From CAVRZY01 sp963725415 (GTDB lineage Bacteria; Acidobacteriota; Terriglobia; Bryobacterales; Bryobacteraceae): 64,000 nucleotides of DNA. Positions 43,812-51,645 of this stretch are shown piece by piece. The DNA lies in NCBI GenBank assembly GCA_963725415.1, contig CAVRZY010000306.1, positions 20,406-84,405 of the forward strand, written 5' to 3'. Each line of letters begins with the position of its first letter. Positions within the stretch are counted from its first letter, which is position 1. Position numbers and translations under genes: made by a program. The notes below the pieces were generated by a model. It saw only the letters and a program-made list of their open reading frames with translations. It did no database searches and was not told the origin of the DNA.

Positions 43812-45745
43812 AACCCAAGCGCATCCTCTTCTCCCTGCTGTTAATCCTGTCACTGTGCGTTGCCCAGGAACTCCCCATCTCCGGCCTGGCCCACATCGGC
43901 CTCCGTGTGAGCGACATCGAAAAGGCGCGCCAGTTCTACACCGGCGTGCTGGGCTTCGAAGAAGCCTGCGATCTAAAAAACGAGCAGGGACAACTGCTGC
44001 TGACCTTCCTGAAGGTCAACGACGGCCAGTACCTCGAGCTTTTCCCTGGCGTGGCGGCGAACCAGACCGCCGGCATGACCCACGTGGCGCTGCTCACTCC
44101 GGATATCGAGAAGTTGCGCAAGATGCTGGAGGAGCGCAGCCTGGCGCCGGACAAGATCAACCAGAGCCGTGACGGCAACCTGAACTTGTGGCTGAAGGAT
44201 CCCGAGGGCGGCCGTCTGGAGTTCCTCCAGTATCTGCCGGACTCGCTCCAGTCCAAGAGCAGGGGCAAGTTTCTGAGCGAGCGGCGGATTTCCGACCATC
44301 TGATGCATGCCGGCCTGCCCGTCTCGAACCTGGATGCGGCCATGGCGTTCTATCGCGACCAGCTCGGCTTTAAGGAGACCTTGCGGGGCGGGCCGGCGCC
44401 CCAGGACATCCGCTGGATCAACATGCTCATGCCCGGCCCCCGCGGCGACTACGTGGAATTCATGGTGTATGCCGCGGCGCCGGCGGCCGGCCGGCAGCAC
44501 ATCTGTCTTGAAGTCCCCGACATCCAGGCCGCCTTCAAGCAAATGCTACAGCGCGGCCTGCCCGCCCAGTTCAAGCCATTCATCGGCCAGAACCAGCGCT
44601 GGCTGATGAACCTGCGTGATCCGGACGGCCTGCGCATGGAGTTGATGGAGCCGAAAACGGCCGGCCAGGTTCCTTCGCCAGGCCCCGCTTCGAGCGACCG
44701 GGAGGCCCAGGACAAGAGACTGGCCGAGATCATGGCCAAGCGCGACCGCGGCGAGCAGGTCACCGCGGAAGAACGGGGATTTGCCCAGAGCATCGTAGAA
44801 AGGCGGAACCAGGAAAACGCGGCCAAGCGCAACCAGGAATACGTGAAAGCAAACCCGCCTCGCGAGTCCACGGGCCTCGCGCCGCTGACTGAGTTGGGAA
44901 ACAGCACGTATAAAGGCGAGCAAGGTGGCCTTTACCCCGGTGGAGAAAACAGCCCGCCTCCGGCTCACCACACAGCCGGACTGGATATGGCTCGGCGCAT
45001 CGTGCCCCTGGACGAGGAGGGGCGCAGCTCCGGCGACGGCAAGATCGTCCTGCTGTCAATCGGGATGTCGAACACCACTCAGGAATTTCGTGCATTCCAG
45101 AAGCTGGCTGCCGCGGACCCAGAGCTGAACCCGCAACTGGTGATCGTGGACGGCGCCCAAGGCGGGCAGGCGGCGGACACCACCGCGAACCCCAACGCCA
45201 AGTTCTGGACAGTCGTTGACCAACGGCTGCGCGCGGCCGACATGGGCGGCAAGCAGGTCCAGGTGGTCTGGCTCAAGCAGGCGATCATCGGACCCAAGCG
45301 GCCTTTCCCCGCGGAGGCCAAGGTCCTGGAAGGATACCTGGTGGACACTCTGCACAACCTCACCGATCGATTCCCCAATTTGAAGATCGCTTATCTGTCC
45401 AGCCGCATCTACGCGGGTTATGCAGGCACTCCGCTCAACCCCGAACCGCACGCTTATGAGAGCGCATTCGCCGTGAAGTGGGTCATCGCCGGCCAGATCG
45501 CCGGCAAGCCTGAGTTGAACTACGACCCCGCCAAAGGGACAGTGCGCTCCCCCTGGCTGGCTTGGGGGCCTTATCTCTGGGCGGATGGCGTCAAAGGCCG
45601 CCAGGATGAGCTGGTGTGGCTGCGCGAGGATCTGGGTCCGGACGGAACGCACCCCTCCATCTCCGGCAGGGAGAAGGTGGGCAGACAGCTTTTGGATTTC
45701 CTAAAGAAAGACCCCACCGCGCGTGCGTGGTTCGTCAAGAAATAA
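43808..45745 (+). CDS. Exported fusion protein: two VOC/glyoxalase domains plus an SGNH-hydrolase-like domain
   Basis: ATG 43808 (overlapping the sulfatase stop) begins KRILFSLLLILSLCVAQ, a signal peptide. Domain 1, about residues 20-145, is VOC: LAHIGLRVSDIEKARQFYTG, YLELFPG, MTHVALLTP, LEFLQYLPD. Domain 2, about 155-285, is VOC: MHAGLPVSNLDAAMAFYRDQ, VEFMVYAAAP, RQHICLEVPDIQAAF, RMELMEP. Both keep His-Glu-His-Glu metal ligands. A charged linker (about 290-390) follows. The C-terminal domain has GDGKIVLLSIGMSNTTQEF, VDGAQGGQAADT and DGTHPSISGREKVG, resembling SGNH esterase/acetylesterase proteins with a terminal Asp-x-x-His. I know no characterised protein with this order. Coupling to a sulfatase points to a carbohydrate substrate. 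Confidence 0.75.
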   Translation: MKPKRILFSLLLILSLCVAQELPISGLAHIGLRVSDIEKARQFYTGVLGFEEACDLKNEQGQLLLTFLKVNDGQYLELFPGVAANQTAGMTHVALLTPDIEKLRKMLEERSLAPDKINQSRDGNLNLWLKDPEGGRLEFLQYLPDSLQSKSRGKFLSERRISDHLMHAGLPVSNLDAAMAFYRDQLGFKETLRGGPAPQDIRWINMLMPGPRGDYVEFMVYAAAPAAGRQHICLEVPDIQAAFKQMLQRGLPAQFKPFIGQNQRWLMNLRDPDGLRMELMEPKTAGQVPSPGPASSDREAQDKRLAEIMAKRDRGEQVTAEERGFAQSIVERRNQENAAKRNQEYVKANPPRESTGLAPLTELGNSTYKGEQGGLYPGGENSPPPAHHTAGLDMARRIVPLDEEGRSSGDGKIVLLSIGMSNTTQEFRAFQKLAAADPELNPQLVIVDGAQGGQAADTTANPNAKFWTVVDQRLRAADMGGKQVQVVWLKQAIIGPKRPFPAEAKVLEGYLVDTLHNLTDRFPNLKIAYLSSRIYAGYAGTPLNPEPHAYESAFAVKWVIAGQIAGKPELNYDPAKGTVRSPWLAWGPYLWADGVKGRQDELVWLREDLGPDGTHPSISGREKVGRQLLDFLKKDPTARAWFVKK

Positions 45746-45759
45746 CTTGGAGCGAAGCA

Positions 45760-46875
45760 ATGAGCCAGAAAAAAATCAACGTTGCCATTGTAGGACTCGG
45801 TTTTGGGAAGGAGTTCATCCCCATCTACCAGCGCCATCCGAATACCAATATGTACGCCATCTGCCAGCGCACCAGGGAGAAGCTGGATGAGGTCGGCGAT
45901 CAATTCGGCGTGACAAAAAGGTACACCAGTTTCGAAGAGTTGATCCAGGACCCGCAGGTGGACGCGGTGCACATCAACTCGCCGATTCACCTGCACGCGC
46001 CGCAGAGCATCGCGGCGCTCGAAGCGGGCAAGCACGTGGCCAGCACCGTGCCGGCGGCTACTTCCATCCAGGAATGCAGGCAGATCGCCAAAGCGGCCAT
46101 CGAGTCCGGCAAGAACTACATGATGATGGAGACCGCCATCTACACGCGCGAGTTCCTTTACATACGTGAACTGCGCGATACCGGAAAGTTGGGCCGGATC
46201 CAGTTCATGCGCGGCTGTCACCAGCAGGAAATGGCCGGTTGGCCGGGATACTGGGAAGGCCTGCCGCCCATGCACTACGCGACGCACGCCGTGAGCCCCT
46301 GCCTGGCCCTGGTCAGAGGGGAAGCCGAGCATGTCTCCTGCTTCGGTTCCGGCCAGATTGGCGACCGGCTGATTGCCAAGTACGGCTCTCCTTTTGCCGT
46401 GGAGAGCGCCTTGTTCAAGGTGCGCGGCCAGCAGCTTGCCTTTGAAGTGACCCGCTCGCTGTTCGAGACGGCGCGTCAGTACATTGAAAGCTTCGATGTC
46501 TACGGCGACAAGATGGCCTTCGAATGGACGCAGATTGAAAACGAGGATCCAGTGGTTCACATCGGGGAGCAACCAGAACGGGTGAAGGTGCCGGATTACG
46601 CTCACCTGCTCCCCGAACCGATTCGGCGTTTTACCACCAAGGGCGTTTACGACGACGAGCACGCGCATCTCTCCTTCATCCAAGGCGGCGGGCACGGCGG
46701 CTCGCACCCCCACCTGGTCCATGAGTTCGTGACCAGCGTCCTCGAAGGCCGGCCTTCCTTCCCGAATGTCTATCAGTCCTTGAACTGGACTTGCGCCGGC
46801 ATCTGCGCCCACCAATCCGCCATGCGCGGCGAGGAAATTGTGAAGCTGCCGAACTTCCGGGATCTGGCCTCGTAG
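45760..46875 (+). CDS. Gfo/Idh/MocA-family oxidoreductase
   Basis: ATG 45760 has GGAG 7 bases upstream and gives MSQKKINVAIVGLGFGKEFI, with the NAD-binding motif at the very N-terminus; unlike the protein at 26026-27447 there is no Tat signal. VDAVHINSPIHLHAPQSIAA and LEAGKHVASTVPAATSIQEC occupy the conserved catalytic loop, with Thr-Val-Pro instead of the usual Glu-Lys-Pro. The absence of the lysine is notable. The C-terminal half contains GCHQQEMAGWPGYWEGLPPM and YATHAVSPCLAL. It lies 14 bases behind the VOC-SGNH gene, so sulfatase, fusion and oxidoreductase form one operon. 371 aa. Confidence 0.85.
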   Translation: MSQKKINVAIVGLGFGKEFIPIYQRHPNTNMYAICQRTREKLDEVGDQFGVTKRYTSFEELIQDPQVDAVHINSPIHLHAPQSIAALEAGKHVASTVPAATSIQECRQIAKAAIESGKNYMMMETAIYTREFLYIRELRDTGKLGRIQFMRGCHQQEMAGWPGYWEGLPPMHYATHAVSPCLALVRGEAEHVSCFGSGQIGDRLIAKYGSPFAVESALFKVRGQQLAFEVTRSLFETARQYIESFDVYGDKMAFEWTQIENEDPVVHIGEQPERVKVPDYAHLLPEPIRRFTTKGVYDDEHAHLSFIQGGGHGGSHPHLVHEFVTSVLEGRPSFPNVYQSLNWTCAGICAHQSAMRGEEIVKLPNFRDLAS

Positions 46876-46898
46876 TGCGGCGACTGTGTACGCTGGCA

Positions 46899-47055
46899 GC
46901 CCGTGGATAAAGTCACGATGCGCGAATTTCGGGGACAGGCGACGAAACTCCGTGTCGAGGCGGCCATTCAAACTAGGGCAATTAGCTGAGGGGGGTTCGT
47001 TGCCTGTCCCCGAAATTCCCTCCGCCGACCGGTCTGCCAGACTTTATCCACGGGC
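46899..47055. repeat. Nested palindromic element (REP/MITE-like)
   Basis: Outer arms GCCCGTGGATAAAGTC (46899-46914) and GACTTTATCCACGGGC (47040-47055) are perfect 16-bp inverted repeats. Inner arms at 46924-46948 and 46995-47018 share GAATTTCGGGGACAGGC followed, after one mismatch, by ACGAA. The 157-bp unit can form a long imperfect cruciform and contains no coding sequence. GGGGACAG-type palindromes are known as REP sequences mobilised by REP-associated tyrosine transposases; no such transposase is present here. Confidence 0.7.
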
Positions 47056-47158
47056 CGCTAGGCCAAGGTCAAGCACCCACGCGGCAGGCGCTCTTGGCTC
47101 CCCGTGGTCGTTCTGATGCTCGCGCCAATCTACAGCTTCTTGCCCCGCGCCGGGGGAG

Positions 47159-47205
47159 ATTGACGATTGCTGCGTCTGGCGCCGCGGGATACTGGAATCG
47201 TCAAT
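47159..47205. repeat. Short inverted repeat in the rpsU-side intergenic region
   Basis: ATTGACGATT (47159-47168) is the exact reverse complement of AATCGTCAAT (47196-47205), with a second partial copy (CGTCAAT) following directly. The loop is 27 bases. It lacks a U-run and so is not an obvious intrinsic terminator. Apart from this and the palindromic element, nothing else was seen between 46876 and 47310. Confidence 0.4.
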
Positions 47206-47310
47206 CGTCAATGGGTCGGCGACACCAAAAATGGCCAACACGTGGTGTCTTTCCGGGCCGCATAGAAATGGGGCTTCAGTAGCAGAGAGAGCTGCGTGGA
47301 AAGCCCGCGG

Positions 47311-47508
47311 CTATTCGATGATCCTGGCTTGCTTTTTGCGGTTCCGTTTGCGGGCCAGCGCCTGCTTGGCGCGCTTCTTCTCGCCGGGCTTCAGATAGAA
47401 GGAGTGCCTCTTGATCTCCTTGATGATGTCTTCTTGCTGGACCTTGCGCTTGAAGCGGCGCAGGGCGCTCTCGACGGTTTCGCCGTTCTGGATGCTCACT
47501 TCAGCCAA
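47311..47508 (-). CDS. rpsU: 30S ribosomal protein bS21
   Basis: A 65-aa basic protein with the bS21 pattern: SIQNGETVESALRRFKRKVQ, then GEKKRAKQALARKRNRKKQA. bS21 joins the 30S platform and helps initiation by base-pairing of the 16S 3' end. The only reasonable start is TTG 47508, preceded at once by an almost perfect anti-Shine-Dalgarno complement. It is monocistronic and points away from glgC. Confidence 0.93.
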   Translation of the reverse strand: MAEVSIQNGETVESALRRFKRKVQQEDIIKEIKRHSFYLKPGEKKRAKQALARKRNRKKQARIIE

Positions 47509-47510
47509 CC

Positions 47511-47521
47511 GATCACCTCCT
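47511..47521 (-). promoter_or_regulatory. Perfect Shine-Dalgarno that selects a TTG start for rpsU
   Basis: The minus strand reads GAGGAGGTGATCGG directly before TTG 47508. AGGAGGTGAT is the full complement of the 16S 3' end, with 2-4 bases to the start codon. No ATG or GTG is available at a suitable distance. Confidence 0.7.
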
Positions 47522-47672
47522 CACGCTGGAACGAATCCAGAACCCGGGCCGTGGTGAGCCGGGTCTATCTCTAATGATAGACCAAGCGGGGGGAGGGGGG
47601 ATAAGCCTTATGCACAATGCAGGGGAATTGCGGTTCTGTTATAACTCGTAAAGAGACGATTCTTCGGGTTGA

Positions 47673-48911
47673 ATGGAAAACATACTGGCCATCCTGATGG
47701 CGGGGGGCGCGGGGGAACGTTTGCACCCGCTGACCCAGCACACGGCCAAGCCGGCGGTGCCGTTTGGCGGCATCTACCGCATCATTGACTTCACGCTATC
47801 CAACTGCATCAACTCGGATGTGCGGCGGATCATCATCCTGACGCAATACAAGGCGCTGGAGCTGATCCGGCACCTGCGGGACGGCTGGACGATCCTGTCG
47901 CCGGAACTGGGTGAGTACATCGAGGTGATTCCGCCGATGAAGCGGATCCACACGGACTGGTACCTAGGGACGGCGGACGCGGTGTTTCAGAACATCCAGA
48001 GCATTGTGGTCGAGGACCCCGAGCACACGCTGATCCTTTCGGCGGATCAAATTTACAAGATGAACTACCACGAGATGATCGAGTGGCACCGGCAGCACCA
48101 GGCGGACATCACCATCGGAACGATCCAGGTCGCCCCGGAAGAGGCGGGGCGTTTCGGAGTGGTGGAAATCGATTCCGAGCACGTGGTGGTGGGCTTCGAA
48201 GAGAAGCCGGGGCACGGCAGCCCGGTGCGCTCGGCGTTCAACCCGGCCATGATAAGCGCCTCGATGGGAATTTACGTGTTCGACACCGCGGTGCTGCTGC
48301 GGGCGCTCAAGGAGGACGGGGAGGACCCCAATTCCTCTCACGATTTCGGCAAGGATGTGATTCCGAAGTGGATTAACAAGGCCCGGGTGATCGCCTACGA
48401 CTTCATCGATCTGAACGACAAGACGGTAAAATACTGGCGCGATGTGGGGACCCTGGAGGCTTACTACGAAGCCAACATGGACCTGGTGAGCGTGCTGCCG
48501 GAGTTCAACTTGTATGACAAGCGATGGCCGATCCGCACCAACCTGCGGCAACAGCCTCCGGCCAAGTTCGTGTTCGCGCAGGAAGGGCGGCGCATGGGAG
48601 TGGCGATCGATTCGATCGTATCGGGGGGCTGCATCATTTCGGGAGGCAGAGTGGTCCGCAGCATCCTCTCGCCGGGCGTGCGAATCAACAGTTATTGCGA
48701 GGTGGAGAGTTCCATCCTGATGCACGACGCCGAGGTGGGGCGTTACAGCCGAATCCGGCGGGCCATCCTGGGGCCCAACGTGAAAATCCCGGAGTCCAGC
48801 CTGGTGGGCTACGATCTGGCCGAGGATCGCGCTAAGGGGTACCACGTGACGGATTCGGGGATCGTGGTGGTTGTGGATCAGCAAGAAGACTACCTGAGTA
48901 GCAGGGCCTAG
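47673..48911 (+). CDS. glgC: Glucose-1-phosphate adenylyltransferase
   Basis: 412 aa, normal length for GlgC. The N-terminal nucleotidyltransferase domain shows AILMAGGAGERLHPLTQHTA, FGGIYRIIDFTLSNCINSDV and the substrate-binding VGFEEKPGHGSPV. The C-terminal left-handed beta-helix contains GGCIISGGRVVRSILSPGVR and HDAEVGRYSRIRRAILGPNV. It makes ADP-glucose for glycogen or trehalose synthesis, usually activated by glycolytic intermediates. ATG 47673 follows a 160-base gap after the divergent rpsU. It is followed by eno and gpmA on the same strand. Confidence 0.95.
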   Translation: MENILAILMAGGAGERLHPLTQHTAKPAVPFGGIYRIIDFTLSNCINSDVRRIIILTQYKALELIRHLRDGWTILSPELGEYIEVIPPMKRIHTDWYLGTADAVFQNIQSIVVEDPEHTLILSADQIYKMNYHEMIEWHRQHQADITIGTIQVAPEEAGRFGVVEIDSEHVVVGFEEKPGHGSPVRSAFNPAMISASMGIYVFDTAVLLRALKEDGEDPNSSHDFGKDVIPKWINKARVIAYDFIDLNDKTVKYWRDVGTLEAYYEANMDLVSVLPEFNLYDKRWPIRTNLRQQPPAKFVFAQEGRRMGVAIDSIVSGGCIISGGRVVRSILSPGVRINSYCEVESSILMHDAEVGRYSRIRRAILGPNVKIPESSLVGYDLAEDRAKGYHVTDSGIVVVVDQQEDYLSSRA

Positions 48912-49008
48912 GCGGTGGGCGGCTGCGCCGCAAAGGCAGAGATCAAAAGGCAAGAGTCCGTTGGCGGCGCGGGGCAGGCAACGGGAATCTTTTCAAGGAG
49001 CATAGGTG

Positions 49009-50298
49009 ATGATGACGGAAATCGTGAGAGTAGTTGGACGAGAGATCTTGGACTCGCGCGGCAATCCCACCGTGGAAGCCGAGGTGTGGCTGGAGGAGGG
49101 GAGCGTGGGGCGGGCGGCGGTACCCTCCGGGGCCTCGACCGGCGAGCACGAAGCCGTGGAACTGCGGGACGGCGACAAGTCGCGCTATCTGGGCAAGGGA
49201 ACGCAGAAAGCGGCGACGAACATCAACGAAGAGATTGCGGTAGCGCTGCGGGGGATTCGGGCGGGCCGGCAGGCCCAGGTTGACCAGATCATGATTGAAC
49301 TGGACGGCACGCCGAACAAAGGACGCTTGGGGGCCAACGCCATTCTAGCGGTTTCGATGGCAGCCGCGCGGGCGGCTGCGGCGTGTCACAAACTGCCACT
49401 GTATCGCTATCTGGGCGGGGTGGGGGCGTCGGTTTTGCCGGTGCCCATGATGAACATCCTGAACGGCGGGGCGCACGCCGACAATTCCGTGGACGCGCAG
49501 GAATTCATGATCGCGCCGTTTGGCGCCGCGAGATTCTCGGAAGCTCTGCGGATGGGCGCGGAGGTCTTTCACACGCTGAAGAGCGTCTTGAAGAAATCCG
49601 GGTATTCGACCGCGGTGGGCGACGAGGGCGGATTCGCGCCCAATCTGAAGTCCAACGAGGAGGCCTTGCAGCTCATTCTCGCTGCTATTGCCAAGGCCGG
49701 CTACCGGCCCGGCGAAGACATCGGGATCACGCTGGACCCGGCTTCAAGCGAATTCTTCGATTCCGAAAAAGGCAAGTACGTCTTCAAGAAATCCGACAAG
49801 AGCGAGCGGACGCCGGAGCAGATGGTGGAGTTCTGGGCCAACTGGGTGCGCCAGTATCCGATCCTGTCAATCGAGGATGGAATGGCCGAAGATGACTGGG
49901 CGGGCTGGAAGCTGATGACCGAGGCGCTGGGCAAGAAGATTCAGCTTGTGGGGGACGATCTGTTCGTGACCAACGTTTCCCGGCTGGCGCGCGGGATTCA
50001 GGAAGGGATCGCCAATTCGATTCTCATCAAGCTGAACCAGATCGGGACGGTCACCGAAACGCTGGCGGCGATGCGGATGGCTTCCGAGGCCGGTTACACG
50101 GCGGTGGTGTCGCACCGCTCGGGCGAAACCGAGGACGCCTTCATTGCGGACCTGGTGGTAGCGACCAATGCCGGGCAGATCAAGACCGGGTCGGCGAGCC
50201 GCACCGATCGGATTGCCAAGTACAACCAGTTGCTGCGGATCGAGGAAGAGCTGGGGAGCGCGGCGCGATTCGCGGGCAGAAAGGCGTTTCGGCAGTAG
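49009..50298 (+). CDS. eno: Enolase
   Basis: A complete enolase of about 429 aa: VGREILDSRGNPTVEAEVWL, PSGASTGEHEAVELRDGD, NGGAHADNSVDAQEFMI, GDEGGFAPNLKSNEEAL and the metal and catalytic residues in SIEDGMAEDDWAGW, LIKLNQIGTVTET and VSHRSGETEDAFIADL. It interconverts 2-phosphoglycerate and phosphoenolpyruvate. ATG 49009 is chosen because AAGGAG is 8 bases upstream; GTG 49006 and ATG 49012 are also in frame. It lies between glgC and gpmA, so consecutive glycolytic steps are encoded together. Confidence 0.95.
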   Translation: MMTEIVRVVGREILDSRGNPTVEAEVWLEEGSVGRAAVPSGASTGEHEAVELRDGDKSRYLGKGTQKAATNINEEIAVALRGIRAGRQAQVDQIMIELDGTPNKGRLGANAILAVSMAAARAAAACHKLPLYRYLGGVGASVLPVPMMNILNGGAHADNSVDAQEFMIAPFGAARFSEALRMGAEVFHTLKSVLKKSGYSTAVGDEGGFAPNLKSNEEALQLILAAIAKAGYRPGEDIGITLDPASSEFFDSEKGKYVFKKSDKSERTPEQMVEFWANWVRQYPILSIEDGMAEDDWAGWKLMTEALGKKIQLVGDDLFVTNVSRLARGIQEGIANSILIKLNQIGTVTETLAAMRMASEAGYTAVVSHRSGETEDAFIADLVVATNAGQIKTGSASRTDRIAKYNQLLRIEEELGSAARFAGRKAFRQ

Positions 50299-50360
50299 GA
50301 AGGCGCTAGCCGCTAGCCTGGGGGCGTTTGCTGGAGGCTGAGGGCTGTCTGGAGAAACTC

Positions 50361-51110
50361 ATGATGAAAGTTGTGCTCATACGGCATGGAGAGAGCGATT
50401 GGAATAAGGAGAACCGGTTTACCGGGTGGACGGATGTGGATCTGTCGGAAAAAGGCATTGCGGAGGCCAACGAGGGCGCACGGGTACTGAGGGAACAGGG
50501 GTACACGTTCGACGTGGCGTACACCTCGGTGTTGAAGCGGGCCATCCGAACCTTGTGGATCGTGATGGACGACATGGACTTGATGTGGATTCCGGTGTAC
50601 CGCTCCTGGCGGTTGAACGAGCGTCACTATGGCGCTTTACAGGGCCTGAATAAGGCGGAAACCGCCGAGAAGTTCGGGGAACAGCAGGTCAAGATTTGGC
50701 GGCGAAGCTATGACATCCGGCCGCCGGCGCTGGAGAAGAGCGACCCACGGTATCCGGGAAACGATCCGCGATATCGCGACCTGAGCGAGGAGGAGCTGCC
50801 ACTGACCGAGTGCTTGAAGGACACGGTAGCGCGGTTCCTGCCGTACTGGCACGAGACGATCGCCCCGGCTGTCAGATCGGGGCAACGCGTTCTCGTTTCG
50901 GCCCATGGGAACAGCCTGCGAGCGCTGGTGAAGTACCTCGACAACATTCCGGATGAAGACATCGTGGAACTGAACATCCCCACGGGCATGCCGCTGGTCT
51001 ACGAGCTGGACGAATCGTTGAGGCCACTAAAGAGCTACTATCTCGGCGATCCGGAACAGGTGAAGAAGGCCATGGAAGCGGTGGCTGCGCAAGGAAAGAA
51101 AAGGAACTAG
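50361..51110 (+). CDS. gpmA: 2,3-bisphosphoglycerate-dependent phosphoglycerate mutase
   Basis: ATG 50361 (GGAG 6 bases upstream) gives MMKVVLIRHGESDWNKENRF. The RHG motif carries the phosphohistidine. RFTGWTDVDLSEKG, LNERHYGALQGLNKAETA and SAHGNSLRALVKYLDNIPDE are classical dPGM signatures. 249 aa, the normal length. It makes 2-phosphoglycerate, the substrate of the enolase encoded just upstream (62-base gap). Confidence 0.94.
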   Translation: MMKVVLIRHGESDWNKENRFTGWTDVDLSEKGIAEANEGARVLREQGYTFDVAYTSVLKRAIRTLWIVMDDMDLMWIPVYRSWRLNERHYGALQGLNKAETAEKFGEQQVKIWRRSYDIRPPALEKSDPRYPGNDPRYRDLSEEELPLTECLKDTVARFLPYWHETIAPAVRSGQRVLVSAHGNSLRALVKYLDNIPDEDIVELNIPTGMPLVYELDESLRPLKSYYLGDPEQVKKAMEAVAAQGKKRN

Positions 51111-51145
51111 CGCGGATAGGCGAAACCACGCTCGAGGCCGGTTCG

Positions 51146-51160
51146 TACTATATTGTGGTA
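51146..51160. promoter_or_regulatory. BlaI/CopY-like operator ahead of the metal-efflux operon
   Basis: TACTATATTGTGGTA is an imperfect inverted repeat with arms TACTATA and TGTGGTA, one mismatch each from the TACTACA/TGTAGTA half-sites bound by BlaI/MecI/CopY-family winged-helix repressors. It ends 13 bases before ATG 51174. TATATT inside it could act as a -10 element, so repressor binding would block the promoter. No blaI/copY-like gene is in the window. Confidence 0.45.
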
Positions 51161-51173
51161 GCATTAAGATTAG

Positions 51174-51554
51174 ATGTTGTACAAAGTCACCAGCGCGTGC
51201 CTAGCGCTCTTCCTGTTGGGGAGCATGCTGTGGGGGCGGTGCGCCTGTTGCCCGCCGGTGGTCGCCGCTCAGGGATCGGTGCACGATTGCTGCCAGCGCA
51301 CTGAATCCGGGCATTGCGAGAACCCGGGGCCTAACCAACCGGCGCAGAAACGGTGCCCGCACCAAGCGCTCGCGCTGGAGAGCTACGCCAAGGTCGAATT
51401 GGACCTGGCCGATCTACTGGCGCCTCTCGCCAAGGTAACGCTCATGCCCGAGTTGCTGTTGGAATCAAGAATCCTTCTCAGCTCAGGCAGCGAGCCGTTG
51501 CTGATTCATGCACCCCCGGATGTATACGTCCTGAACTCCACCTTCCTAATCTGA
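51174..51554 (+). CDS. Small exported Cys-rich protein leading the efflux operon
   Basis: A 126-aa protein with a signal peptide (VTSACLALFLLGSMLWG). A Cys/His-rich segment follows: CACCPPVVAAQGSVHDCCQ, then ESGHCENPG and KRCPHQ. Seven cysteines and several histidines in 60 residues suggest Cu/Ag or other soft-metal binding, in keeping with the CusCBA genes downstream. No named family recognised. It has no strong ribosome site before ATG 51174, possibly because the leader is very short. Comparable Cys-rich proteins near efflux operons are often metal chaperones or sensors, which is only an inference here. Confidence 0.65.
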   Translation: MLYKVTSACLALFLLGSMLWGRCACCPPVVAAQGSVHDCCQRTESGHCENPGPNQPAQKRCPHQALALESYAKVELDLADLLAPLAKVTLMPELLLESRILLSSGSEPLLIHAPPDVYVLNSTFLI

Positions 51555-51645
51555 TACTCTTCTCTGGTCGATCTCGCAATTAACGCAGGTCCGGAAACGG
51601 GGCACTTGTGCGCCCGGAGCCGGGTATTGAGAGAGGAGGATTCCT

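Noticed and set aside
45571..46971. 466-codon minus-strand frame opposite the oxidoreductase
   Set aside because: Antisense shadow; the plus strand has the NAD-binding motif, ribosome site and operon spacing.
49006..49014. GTG 49006 or ATG 49012 as the enolase start
   Set aside because: AAGGAG spacing (8 bases) fits ATG 49009 best; the difference is one residue either way.
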